A stretch of DNA of 9,797 nucleotides from an uncultured bacterium (GTDB taxonomy: Bacteria; Actinomycetota; Coriobacteriia; Coriobacteriales; Coriobacteriaceae), in assembly GCA_905215115.1 (NCBI GenBank), contig CAJMOP010000074.1, positions 1-9,797 of the forward strand. The letters run 5' to 3'. The stretch's first letter is position 1; each line of letters opens with the position of its first letter. The translations under genes were made by a program, and so were the position numbers. A model generated the notes under the pieces. That model was not told the DNA's origin and searched no databases. It worked only from the letters and a program-made list of their open reading frames with translations. Shown in pieces: positions 1-6,420 of the stretch.

Positions 1-1300
1 GCGCGCGGTTGGCGGCGATGCGGGCGCGGGCACCGGCCTCGTCAATGAGGTCGATGGCCTTATCGGGCAGGAAGCGATCCTGAATGTAGCGGTTGGAAAG
101 GTTCGCGGCGGCCTCGATAGCACCCTGCGTATAGCGCACATGGTGGTGCTCCTCGTAGCGCGGCTTGAGCGCGGTCAGGATCTTGACCGTGTCCTCGACG
201 CTCGGCTCCTCGACATCGATGGTCTGGAAGCGGCGCTCAAAGGCCGGATCTTTAGTGAGGTACTTACGGAACTCCTCGGCCGTGGTGGCACCAATGATCT
301 GGAAAGCACCGCGCGCGAGCACGGGCTTGAGCATAGAGCTCGCATCGATAGAACCCTCGGCAGAACCGGCACCGATGATGGTGTGCATCTCGTCGATAAA
401 CAAGATGACGTCGTCGGCTTCGGTCGCCTCCTGGATCACGTTCTTGAGGCGCTCCTCAAACTCACCGCGATACTTGGCACCCGCGACAAGACCCGGCAGA
501 TCGAGCGTCCAGATATTCTGGTTCATAAGATTCTCGGGCACATTGCCAGCAGCAATCTGCTGAGCCAGGCCCTCGACGATAGCCGTCTTGCCCACGCCGG
601 GATCGCCCAGGATAAGCGGATTGTTCTTGGTGCGGCGCGAAAGGATCTCCATCATGCGCTGGACTTCCTTTTCGCGGCCAATCACGGGATCGAGCTCGCC
701 GTCGCGCGCCTTCTGCGTGAGGTTGGTGGCGAACTGCTTGAGCGTGTCGGTGCCGCCCCCCCTTTGCTGAGAGGCATCCGAGCCGCTAAAGAACGGCAAG
801 CCCGCACCGGGGCGACCGGCGCCGGCTCCGGCGAGCGGACGCTTCTTGTCCTGATCCTTGGCGGTGAGTTTCTCGATAGCCTTTTTGATGGAGGCGGACG
901 ACACACCCAGGCGCATGAGGATGTCCATGGCCATGCCGTTGCCCTCTTCGACGATGCCGATCAGCAAGTGCTCGGTCGACACGTAGGTCTGGTTGTTCTC
1001 ACGCGCCACGCGGAAGGAGCGCTCCATCACGCTAATGACGAGCGGCGTAAAGGCAAGCTTGGCAGCCTCGGTCTCCTCGCTGGGCTCGGGAACCGTGGTC
1101 TGGACCTCTTTGAGGGTATCCATGATGTCGTCGTAGGAGATATCGAGCGAGCGCAGCGCCTCAGCGGCAATGCCCTCGTCCTCCTTGGCGAGCGCGAGCA
1201 ACAGATGCTCGGTACCCACCTTATTTGAATGAAGATCGAGCGCCTCCTGCTTGGCCATGGACATGACCTTGCGCGCGCGATCGGTAAAACGGTCTAACAT
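1..1300 (-). CDS. clpC: ClpC, Hsp100/Clp AAA+ ATPase (N-terminal half; gene runs off the window)
   Basis: The gene encodes an ATP-dependent unfoldase that feeds proteins to the ClpP peptidase in the cytoplasm. About 433 codons are visible, roughly half of a usual ClpC; the rest lies beyond base 1. Residues 1-145 form the double Clp_N domain: two related helical repeats, the first with EHLLLAL near 31 and the second with STEHLLIGI near 107. A Gly/Pro/Ala-rich linker follows (about 150-185). The first AAA+ module has Walker A GDPGVGKT near 231, Walker B VILFIDEMH near 297 and an ERRF arginine finger near 354. The ATG at 1300 follows AGAGGAA by 6 nt, and the product begins MLDRFTDRAR, a typical ClpC start. 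No ctsR, mcsA or mcsB gene precedes it, unlike in Bacillus. The linker is encoded across a run of seven G, but the frame is intact. ClpC is favoured over ClpA or ClpB by the N-domain and short linker. Confidence 0.95.
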   Translation of the reverse strand, partial: MLDRFTDRARKVMSMAKQEALDLHSNKVGTEHLLLALAKEDEGIAAEALRSLDISYDDIMDTLKEVQTTVPEPSEETEAAKLAFTPLVISVMERSFRVARENNQTYVSTEHLLIGIVEEGNGMAMDILMRLGVSSASIKKAIEKLTAKDQDKKRPLAGAGAGRPGAGLPFFSGSDASQQRGGGTDTLKQFATNLTQKARDGELDPVIGREKEVQRMMEILSRRTKNNPLILGDPGVGKTAIVEGLAQQIAAGNVPENLMNQNIWTLDLPGLVAGAKYRGEFEERLKNVIQEATEADDVILFIDEMHTIIGAGSAEGSIDASSMLKPVLARGAFQIIGATTAEEFRKYLTKDPAFERRFQTIDVEEPSVEDTVKILTALKPRYEEHHHVRYTQGAIEAAANLSNRYIQDRFLPDKAIDLIDEAGARARIAANRA

Positions 1301-1337
1301 GCTAGTTCCTCTTAGACGAGCTAGTTTTTTTCAAACG

Positions 1338-1364
1338 CAAAGCGCCACTCGTGGCGGCGCTTTG
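1338..1364 (-). promoter_or_regulatory. Hairpin in the clpC 5' leader
   Basis: CAAAGCGCC (1338-1346) and its perfect complement GGCGCTTTG (1356-1364) flank a 9-nt loop, 38 nt upstream of the clpC start codon. No T-run follows on either strand, since the transcript continues GCGTTTGAAAAAAAC, so it is not a standard terminator. It lies between a candidate -10 (TATACT, 1388-1383, without a good -35) and the ribosome binding site, so it would sit in the untranslated leader. Any effect on clpC expression is inference. Confidence 0.5.
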
Positions 1365-1472
1365 GTCTCTTTACCCATATGGAGTATATGTTAACCGCTG
1401 GGCCTTTTCCGCATGCAGCCATACGACAACGTCTACAAAAAAGGAATTGCCAGGTGCGTCTGCATCGGCCCA

Positions 1473-1567
1473 ACGAGCGTGGATTTTCGGACACCCATTC
1501 CACGAGCGTGGATAATCTCCCGTTTTGAGCCCGTAAACAAGCCAAAAACGGGAGATTTTCCACGTTC
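1473..1567. repeat. Intergenic repeat cluster: 64-nt imperfect palindrome plus satellite copies of its arm
   Basis: The core (1504-1567) folds as GAGCGTGGA, one T/T mismatch, then AATCTCCCGTTTT (1514-1526), an 18-nt loop region, AAAACGGGAGATT (1545-1557), T, and TCCACGTTC. The pairing is about 22 bp including one G-T. The outer-arm motif ACGAGCGTGGAT occurs at 1502-1513 and again as a direct copy at 1473-1484, 29 nt away. The start of the palindrome lies about 30 nt past the stop codon of the exporter gene. No T-tract follows on the minus strand, so it is a poor rho-independent terminator. The structure suggests a dispersed intergenic repeat or a site for a dimeric DNA-binding protein. Confidence 0.7.
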
Positions 1568-1598
1568 ATGTTTTGCGGATCAGTTTCATTTGCACCAA

Positions 1599-3167
1599 TT
1601 AGCTGGTGTGGCGCCAGCGAGGGTCGGTGAGCGTACGCGCCACACCCAGGCCAACGGGCAAAAACGCCACGATGAGCACTGCACGCACAAACCAGCCGAG
1701 CATATTGACCGTGTCGAATGTGCACATGTAATACATCGAGCGATACAGATACAAGCCCGGCACCATAATGACAATCGATGGCACCGTGAGGGCGATACGT
1801 GGGTAGGTGAGCTTGATTTCGGCTAAGCTCGCGAGCAGCCCCGATACCAGCGCGCCAATAAACGCTGCCGCCTCGGGAGGCATACCTACGCTCAGGCCCA
1901 GGAAGGGAAACAGCGCCGGCGCATCGACGAGCGTAAGGCGCAAGGTATTGGACACGGCGCCGATCAGCCCAGCTGCCGCGGCCATCTTTACCGGGCTGTT
2001 GAACATCACCGAGAAGCCGAATACGCCAACGAAGCTCATCACCACGCGCAGGAGCGTAAGGGCAAGCGGCGAAAGGCCGAGCGGAGCAAAATCATCCGGT
2101 GCCAGCCCCACACACTCGGCAACCATCCAGCCCACAAGGGTCGCCATCACAATAATCGACACGGCATACGAAAGACGCTCAATGCCGCTTCGCATATCGA
2201 GCTTAGCGATGTCGAGGCCTGCCGTAATGAGGGGAAAGCCGGGAATCACAAAGAGCATGGCGCCGATATAGCCTTCTTGGTGCGACATTGCCCCCGGTAC
2301 GACCTGGCCAAGGCCGAGCAATGCCAGCAGATACGAAACGCAAGCGAGCGCAACGCCAATCGTCAGCGCGCTAAACTGGCCAAGACCCTGCTTGAGAATA
2401 TGAGAGCGAGCAAAGTTGCCAACACCAGCGCCTACGAATGCGCAGGCCATCTCGATAGGGCCGCCGCCGAGCAAAAAGACGAAGGCGCCGCAAGCACAAG
2501 CTGCCGCAAGGCCCTGTTGCCAGGGAGAGTAATCGGGTTTTGAACTCTCAACGGTCTTGAGCATCTCGTGGTATTCGTGCACGGTAAACCGGCGCCCATA
2601 CGTCTCGATTTCCTTTAGGAAGCTCTCCATCATCCAAATGCGATGGGTATTGACTCCCGTTGTGGGCAGGCTGACAACCTCGTTAAAGCAGTGGCCATCT
2701 TCGATGCAGGTGCACTCAAACGACAGAAGACTTAAGTCAACGTGGACGGTGACACCGAGTACGGCGGCAACGCGATTCATGGTATCGCGTACACGCCAGG
2801 CACCCGTTCCGCTCGCGAGCATAAGCATACCGGTGCGGCAGATGATGGATGACTTATCGGTGAGCGGCGCATCGACGGCAAGCTCATCGCCTGCCGTCAC
2901 GATCTGGTGCCAGTCTGTTTTCATATGGAGTGCGCCGGCACGAACACCGTGGTGCATGGGGGCTCTCGAAAGCAGCGAGTCAAGGCGCGAAGACTGTGGG
3001 GGCTCCGTTGATTCGTCCTCAACCTCATCAGTCTCTTCATCGACCAGATCAAATGAGTCAAGCGATGCCGGCTCGCGACGATCGATTAGCTCCTCATCCT
3101 CATCGTCAAAGTAATTGAACTGATCGAGCATGTCCTCTTCGATTGCACGCTCGCTCGCGTCGTCCAT
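1599..3167 (-). CDS. Threonine/serine exporter family membrane protein (ThrE-like)
   Basis: This 522-residue protein has the two-part layout of the ThrE family, proton-motive-force-driven exporters of threonine and serine in the cytoplasmic membrane. After the N-terminal tail comes a soluble domain (about 85-205) with the family signature SGTGAWRVRDTMNRVAAVLG (119-138). About ten hydrophobic segments follow between 217 and 510. The first membrane half contains FVIPGFPLITAGLD (306-319). The second half ends with VPGLYLYRSMYY (469-480), matching the paired PG motifs of the family. The first 55 residues are strikingly acidic (roughly half Asp/Glu) and probably disordered and cytoplasmic. The ATG at 3167 follows GGAAGGGAG at good spacing. 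The gene stands alone between hairpin-rich intergenic regions, so context says little about substrate. Export of other small amino acids or dipeptides is possible. The family is secure; the substrate is inferred. Confidence 0.88.
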   Translation of the reverse strand: MDDASERAIEEDMLDQFNYFDDEDEELIDRREPASLDSFDLVDEETDEVEDESTEPPQSSRLDSLLSRAPMHHGVRAGALHMKTDWHQIVTAGDELAVDAPLTDKSSIICRTGMLMLASGTGAWRVRDTMNRVAAVLGVTVHVDLSLLSFECTCIEDGHCFNEVVSLPTTGVNTHRIWMMESFLKEIETYGRRFTVHEYHEMLKTVESSKPDYSPWQQGLAAACACGAFVFLLGGGPIEMACAFVGAGVGNFARSHILKQGLGQFSALTIGVALACVSYLLALLGLGQVVPGAMSHQEGYIGAMLFVIPGFPLITAGLDIAKLDMRSGIERLSYAVSIIVMATLVGWMVAECVGLAPDDFAPLGLSPLALTLLRVVMSFVGVFGFSVMFNSPVKMAAAAGLIGAVSNTLRLTLVDAPALFPFLGLSVGMPPEAAAFIGALVSGLLASLAEIKLTYPRIALTVPSIVIMVPGLYLYRSMYYMCTFDTVNMLGWFVRAVLIVAFLPVGLGVARTLTDPRWRHTS

Positions 3168-3204
3168 ATAGACGCTCCCTTCCTACCGACTAACCCCCAT
3201 CCTA

Positions 3205-3244
3205 GGCAGCGACGGCTAAAGGAAACATAAAAGAGACGGCTGCC
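3205..3244 (-). promoter_or_regulatory. Possible promoter region of the exporter gene with flanking inverted repeat
   Basis: A GGCAGC/GCTGCC pair (3205-3210 and 3239-3244) encloses an A/T-rich stretch. Read on the minus strand, this contains TATGTT, a plausible -10, but no convincing -35 at 17 nt. GACGGCT also occurs twice in direct orientation (3211 and 3235). This is the only A/T-rich stretch close upstream of the exporter gene. The call is weak. Confidence 0.25.
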
Positions 3245-3259
3245 ATGCGAGCCATGTGC

Positions 3260-3307
3260 TCAATAGCCGTTGGGTAGTCGTTTAAGAACGTCCCCAATGA
3301 CTATTGA
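3260..3307. repeat. REP-like 48-nt imperfect hairpin
   Basis: TCAATAG (3260-3266) pairs with CTATTGA (3301-3307), TTGGG (3270-3274) with CCCAA (3293-3297), and CGTT (3279-3282) with AACG (3287-3290) around a TAAG loop. The three helices are separated by small internal loops. The inner GAACGTCCCC resembles, from memory, the core of REP elements linked to TnpA/RAYT transposases. No such transposase gene lies in the window. Confidence 0.5.
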
Positions 3308-3345
3308 CGGCCAAGGCAACGCCGATGTATTGGCAACGTCAGCGA

Positions 3346-3444
3346 GCGGGCCGCATTTGAGACAAGGTGACGTGAAACGAAAGGGCGCTGACCTTCTGGT
3401 CGCGCCCTTGAAATTGAACGTCAGATTGTCCAAATGCGGCCCGC
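3346..3444. repeat. 99-nt nested inverted repeat enclosing a bidirectional terminator-like hairpin
   Basis: The outer arms GCGGGCCGCATTTG (3346-3359) and CAAATGCGGCCCGC (3431-3444) are perfect complements. Moving inward, after a bulged A, GACAA pairs with TTGTC, TGACGT (3368-3373) with ACGTCA (3418-3423), AAGGGCGC (3381-3388) with GCGCCCTT (3402-3409), and GACC with GGTC around TTCT. That makes 37 bp in all. On the minus strand the inner hairpin is followed by TTTCGTTTC and could terminate lysS, whose stop codon lies about 80 nt upstream. On the plus strand the tail is only TTGAAATTG. The outer arms go well beyond what a terminator needs and resemble a foldback or MITE-like insertion. Confidence 0.75.
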
Positions 3445-3456
3445 GCAGCGTCGGCC

Positions 3457-3485
3457 GGTCCGCCGTTCGGTAGAACGGCGGAACC
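3457..3485 (-). other. Hairpin abutting the lysS stop codon
   Basis: TCCGCCGTTC (3459-3468) and GAACGGCGGA (3473-3482) form a perfect 10-bp stem with a 4-nt loop (TACC on the transcribed strand). GG/CC extends it beyond a bulged base. It begins 2 nt after the lysS TAA. No T-tract follows, so it is more likely a 3'-end stabiliser or ribosome-proximal structure than an intrinsic terminator. The structure is seen directly; the role is inferred. Confidence 0.6.
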
Positions 3486-3487
3486 AA

Positions 3488-5452
3488 TTAGTACATCTTT
3501 GCGCCGGCGGGGATGGAGGCGTCGAGCTGGATCAGGTTGAGACGCTCCTCACCATCCTCCTCGTGGATAGCGCTGATGAGCATGCCGCAGCTGGGAATGC
3601 CCATCATCTTGCGCGGCGGCAGATTGGTGATGGCGAGCAAGGTCTTGCCGACCAGGTCCTCGGGCTCATAATAACCGTGAATGCCGGAGAGGATGGTGCG
3701 GTCGGTGCCAGTGCCGTCGTCGAGCGTAAAGTTCAGCAGCTTCTTGGACTTCTTGACGGCCTCGCACGCCTTGACCTTCACAGCGCGGAAATCGCTCTTG
3801 GAGAAGGTATCAAAGTCGACGAACTCCTCAAACAGCGGCTCGACGGCGATCTTGGAGTAATCAACCGTGGGCTTGAGCGGCTTGACGAACGGGCTCGCGG
3901 TGTTGCCGGCCTCGGCAGCCTTGGCGGCAGCGGCACCGGACTGGAAACCCTTCTCGGGCTTCATGTGCGGGAACAGTAGCACGTCGCGGATGGAAGCCTG
4001 GTTGGTGAGCAGCATGACCACGCGGTCGATACCGATGCCGATGCCGCCCGCGGGAGGCATACCGTACTCGAGGGCGCGCACGTAGTCCTCGTCGTACTCC
4101 ATGGCCTCGTCGTCGCCGCCAGCCTTCTCGGCCATCTGGGCGGCAAAGCGCTCGGCCTGGTCGACCGGGTCGTTGAGCTCGGAGAACGCGTTGGCGTACT
4201 CGTGACCGGCGATAACCAGCTCAAAGCGGTGCGTCAGGCGCGGGTCGTCCTCAAAGCGCTTGGCAAGCGGGCTGACCTCGATGGGGTAATCGCAAACGAA
4301 CGTGGGGTTGACAATGGTGTCCTCGCCCAGCTCATCGTAGATCTCGGCGATAATCTTGCCGGCGGTCCACTCGGGCTTAATCTCCAGGCCCTTCTCGCGC
4401 GCGGCGGCAGCAAGCTCCTCGACCGGCGTGTCGATGGTGACCTGCTTGCCGAGCACGTCGGAAACGATGTCGGTCATGGGACGGCTGGCCCACTCACCAG
4501 AAAGGTCGATGGTCTGGCCCTGGTACTCGATGACCTCGGGGTTGCCGATGGCCTTGTTAGCCGCCTTAATGACACCCTGGGCGAGCGCCTTCATGCCCTC
4601 GAGGTCGGAGAAGGCACGATAGGCCTCCATCGTGGTGAACTCGGGGTTGTGGGTAAGGTCCATGCCCTCGTTACGGAAGATACGGCCGATCTCGAACACG
4701 CGCTCAAAACCGCCGACGATGCAGCGCTTGAGGTGCAGCTCGGTAGCAATGCGCAGGTAGCACTCCTGATCGAGCGCGTTGAAGTGGGTAATGAACGGCT
4801 TGGCAGTAGCGCCGCCCTGGATGGTCTGCAGGATGGGGGTCTCGACCTCCATGTAGCCGTCGGACTCCATAAAGCGACGGAAGGTGGAGAGAATCTGCGA
4901 ACGCTTACGGAACGTCTCGCGAACGTCGTCGTTGGCGATCAGGTCAACATAGCGCTGGCGATAGCGGGTCTCCTTGTCGGAAAGACCGTGGAACTTCTCG
5001 GGCAGCGGACGAACGGCCTTGGCAAGCAGGGTCGCGCTCTTAGGGGCAACGGAAAGCTGACCGCGCTGGGTGCGCACAACCACGCCGGTCACGCCCAGGA
5101 TGTCGCCCAGGTCGAGGGACTTGAGCGTATTCCAGGCAGCCTCGTCCATGTCGTTGATGCGGCAGAACAGCTGAATCTCGGCAGTCGCATCGCGCACGAC
5201 GATGAACATGATCTTGCCCTGACCGCGCTTGGCGACCACACGGCCGGCGATCTTCACGACGTCCTCGGTGTCCTCGCCATCGGCAAGCTCGGCATACTTA
5301 GCCTCGATATCGGCAACGTAGTCCTCAAGCTCAGAGTGCTCGGGATAGGGGTTCTGGCCCGCCTCGAACAGGGCGGCGCGCTTGGCCAGGCGGGTGGCGC
5401 GCTCGTCGTTGAGCGTCGATGCCTGATCTGCGGCGTTCTGGTTCTCTGCCAT
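3488..5452 (-). CDS. lysS: Lysyl-tRNA synthetase (class II) with fused C-terminal tRNA-binding domain
   Basis: The enzyme charges tRNA-Lys with lysine using ATP, in the cytoplasm. The 654 residues run as follows. An OB-fold anticodon-binding domain spans about 65-150. Motif 1 lies around 184-215. Motif 2 includes GRIFRNEGMDLTHNPEFT (256-273). The lysine pocket includes ELVIAGHEYANAFSELNDP (411-429). Motif 3 is GGIGIGIDRV (469-478), and the catalytic core ends at LLFPHMKPEK (492-501), where most bacterial LysRS stop. An Ala-rich linker (about 505-535) then joins a complete Trbp111/MetRS-C-type tRNA-binding domain (about 541-654). That domain carries SDFRAVKV, ILSGIHGYYEPEDLVGKTLL and NLPPRKMMGIPSCGML. 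The ATG at 5452 follows GAGGAG by 6 nt. It lies directly downstream of greA, a common pairing, with a terminator-like hairpin between. The synthetase identity is certain. The domain fusion is uncommon and should add general tRNA affinity. Confidence 0.97.
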   Translation of the reverse strand: MAENQNAADQASTLNDERATRLAKRAALFEAGQNPYPEHSELEDYVADIEAKYAELADGEDTEDVVKIAGRVVAKRGQGKIMFIVVRDATAEIQLFCRINDMDEAAWNTLKSLDLGDILGVTGVVVRTQRGQLSVAPKSATLLAKAVRPLPEKFHGLSDKETRYRQRYVDLIANDDVRETFRKRSQILSTFRRFMESDGYMEVETPILQTIQGGATAKPFITHFNALDQECYLRIATELHLKRCIVGGFERVFEIGRIFRNEGMDLTHNPEFTTMEAYRAFSDLEGMKALAQGVIKAANKAIGNPEVIEYQGQTIDLSGEWASRPMTDIVSDVLGKQVTIDTPVEELAAAAREKGLEIKPEWTAGKIIAEIYDELGEDTIVNPTFVCDYPIEVSPLAKRFEDDPRLTHRFELVIAGHEYANAFSELNDPVDQAERFAAQMAEKAGGDDEAMEYDEDYVRALEYGMPPAGGIGIGIDRVVMLLTNQASIRDVLLFPHMKPEKGFQSGAAAAKAAEAGNTASPFVKPLKPTVDYSKIAVEPLFEEFVDFDTFSKSDFRAVKVKACEAVKKSKKLLNFTLDDGTGTDRTILSGIHGYYEPEDLVGKTLLAITNLPPRKMMGIPSCGMLISAIHEEDGEERLNLIQLDASIPAGAKMY

Positions 5453-5474
5453 AAGTTAGCTCCTCAAACTAAAA

Positions 5475-5503
5475 CGCTCCCCAGGATTCGGTCCCAGGGA
5501 GCG
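5475..5503 (-). terminator. Rho-independent terminator after greA
   Basis: CGCTCCC (5475-5481) pairs with GGGAGCG (5497-5503). The transcript then reads TTTTAGTTT. It begins 28 nt after the greA stop and ends only 22 nt before the lysS start, so lysS depends either on read-through or on a promoter overlapping this region. Confidence 0.7.
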
Positions 5504-5505
5504 AA

Positions 5506-5534
5506 AACATACCTTTACGCGGGACCGTGGTCTA
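5506..5534 (-). promoter_or_regulatory. Candidate lysS promoter overlapping the greA stop
   Basis: TAGACC (5534-5529), a 17-nt spacer and TATGTT (5511-5506) match four of six bases at each sigma-70 box. The TAG is the greA stop codon. Initiation would fall inside the left arm of the terminator hairpin, so the lysS transcript would escape it. This is a weak match that depends on context. Confidence 0.3.
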
Positions 5535-6002
5535 GCGTGCAATCTTGGCGATGGTGTAGACGCGAGTCTTGCCGGAAGGCGTAACGACCTCGACGGAGTC
5601 GCCCTCGCCGTGACCGATGATGGCGTGGCCGACCGGAGACTCGTTGGAAATCTTGTGCTCGAGCGAGTTGGTCTCGGTGGTACCGACGAGCGTGACTTCC
5701 ATGACCTCACCGTTGGGATCAATCAGAGAAACGGTGGAACCGATGGAGACGGTCAGATCACCTGTGGTGGCAGCAACCTGAGCGTTGGCAAGGATGGCCT
5801 GGATCTCGGCAATACGAGCGGCGTTCTGGGCCTGCTTGTCCTTGGCGGCATCGTACTCGGAGTTCTCCGAAAGGTCGCCGAACGCGCGGGCTTCCTTGAT
5901 GTCCTCGACGATCTCCTTGGCGTAATCGCCCTCACGCCAAGCGAGCTCCTCGACGAGCTTCTGGCGGCCCTCAGCGGTCAGTACGATCTGGCTTGCGTCC
6001 AT
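5532..6002 (-). CDS. greA: Transcription elongation factor GreA
   Basis: GreA enters the secondary channel of RNA polymerase and stimulates cleavage of backtracked RNA, rescuing stalled complexes. At 156 residues it has the usual family length. Residues 1-75 form the antiparallel coiled coil. At its tip is GDLSENSEYDAAK (42-54), with the acidic residues Asp43 and Glu46 that help coordinate the catalytic magnesium. Residues 80-156 form the FKBP-like domain with SPVGHAIIGHGEGDSVEV, the typical family end. The ATG at 6002 follows GGGGAG by 9 nt. The order greA then lysS is widespread in Gram-positive bacteria. The gene has its own promoter-like sequence and a downstream terminator, so it may be transcribed alone. 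Confidence 0.96.
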   Translation of the reverse strand: MDASQIVLTAEGRQKLVEELAWREGDYAKEIVEDIKEARAFGDLSENSEYDAAKDKQAQNAARIAEIQAILANAQVAATTGDLTVSIGSTVSLIDPNGEVMEVTLVGTTETNSLEHKISNESPVGHAIIGHGEGDSVEVVTPSGKTRVYTIAKIAR

Positions 6003-6017
6003 ACGGATATCTCCCCA

Positions 6018-6043
6018 ACTATGATGTAACGATCAACTGTCAA
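6018..6043 (-). promoter_or_regulatory. Candidate greA promoter
   Basis: A perfect -35 box, TTGACA (6043-6038), lies just past the upstream terminator T-tract. The -10 is less clear. CATAGT (6023-6018) matches four of six bases but gives only a 14-nt spacer from TTGACA; it sits 17 nt from the overlapping TTGTTG. A promoter here is likely from position; the exact boxes are uncertain. Confidence 0.45.
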
Positions 6044-6050
6044 CAAAACG

Positions 6051-6083
6051 AAAAAGACCGGCTAGCCTGCGGGCAAGCCGGTC
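6051..6083 (-). terminator. Strong rho-independent terminator after tatA
   Basis: GACCGGCT (6056-6063) pairs with AGCCGGTC (6076-6083), and GCC with GGC inside, around a 4-nt loop. The transcript continues TTTTTCGTTTTG. It lies 25 nt past the tatA stop and separates tatA from greA. Confidence 0.88.
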
Positions 6084-6108
6084 AGGTGCTCACCCCAAAG
6101 GGATGGGA

Positions 6109-6384
6109 CTACTCTGCGTCCGCGTCGCTGTCCTCTGCCTTCTTTTGCTTGGCAGCAGCGAGCTTGGCCTCGAGCTCTGCGATCTCCTTGTCCTCCTTGG
6201 ACTCCTCGACCACAACGTCCTCGGCCTGCTTGGTTTCGCCCTTATCGTCGCCCTCCATACCCTCGCGGATATTCTTGACGGTAGAGCCGAGGGACTTGCC
6301 GAGCTTCGGCAGGTTCTTAGGCCCGAAGATAATCAGGACAACAACGAGAATAATGATGAGCTCAGGAGCCCTCAGTCCAAACAT
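6109..6384 (-). CDS. tatA: Sec-independent protein translocase TatA
   Basis: TatA oligomerises around TatC to let folded proteins carrying twin-arginine signals cross the cytoplasmic membrane. The 91-residue product has the classic layout. A short N-terminus (MFGLRAPE) precedes one transmembrane helix (about 8-21, LIIILVVVLIIFG). Next come the FGPKNLPKLGKSLG hinge and amphipathic helix (20-33), and a long charged tail rich in Glu, Lys and Ala (about 45-91). The ATG at 6384 is chosen because GGAGG lies 6 nt upstream and the family starts this way; an in-frame ORF continues upstream but only reads through the tRNA gene and its terminator. No tatC or tatB is adjacent, so partners are encoded elsewhere. 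TatA is favoured over TatB by the FG hinge and short length. Confidence 0.93.
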   Translation of the reverse strand: MFGLRAPELIIILVVVLIIFGPKNLPKLGKSLGSTVKNIREGMEGDDKGETKQAEDVVVEESKEDKEIAELEAKLAAAKQKKAEDSDADAE

Positions 6385-6420
6385 GTAGACCTCCACAATA
6401 CAGCGAGACAAGCTCGAATG

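Noticed and set aside
755..770. Run of seven G/C in clpC as a possible frameshift or phase-variable tract
   Set aside because: The clpC frame continues correctly on both sides (SQQRGGGTDTLKQF) and the run falls in the flexible linker. A simple intact reading is sufficient.
140..1228. Long open frame (362 codons) on the plus strand
   Set aside because: It lies exactly antisense to clpC. The translation has no recognisable family features and is explained by the G/C-rich third positions of the real gene.
1301..1411. CIRCE, CtsR or HspR (HAIR) operator upstream of clpC
   Set aside because: I looked for TTAGCACTC-N9-GAGTGCTAA, paired GGTCAAA heptamers and CTTGAGT-N7-ACTCAAG. Only partial, badly spaced resemblances exist, such as GGTAAAGAGACCAAA, so none is called.
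1473..1567. CRISPR array, because of the repeated ACGAGCGTGGAT motif
   Set aside because: There are only two direct copies plus an inverted arm, with no regular repeat-spacer pattern and no cas genes.
4202..5584. Long open frame (460 codons) on the plus strand
   Set aside because: It is antisense to lysS and the greA end. Its Leu/Gly/Val/Ala-rich composition is that of a shadow frame, and lysS carries all the expected motifs.
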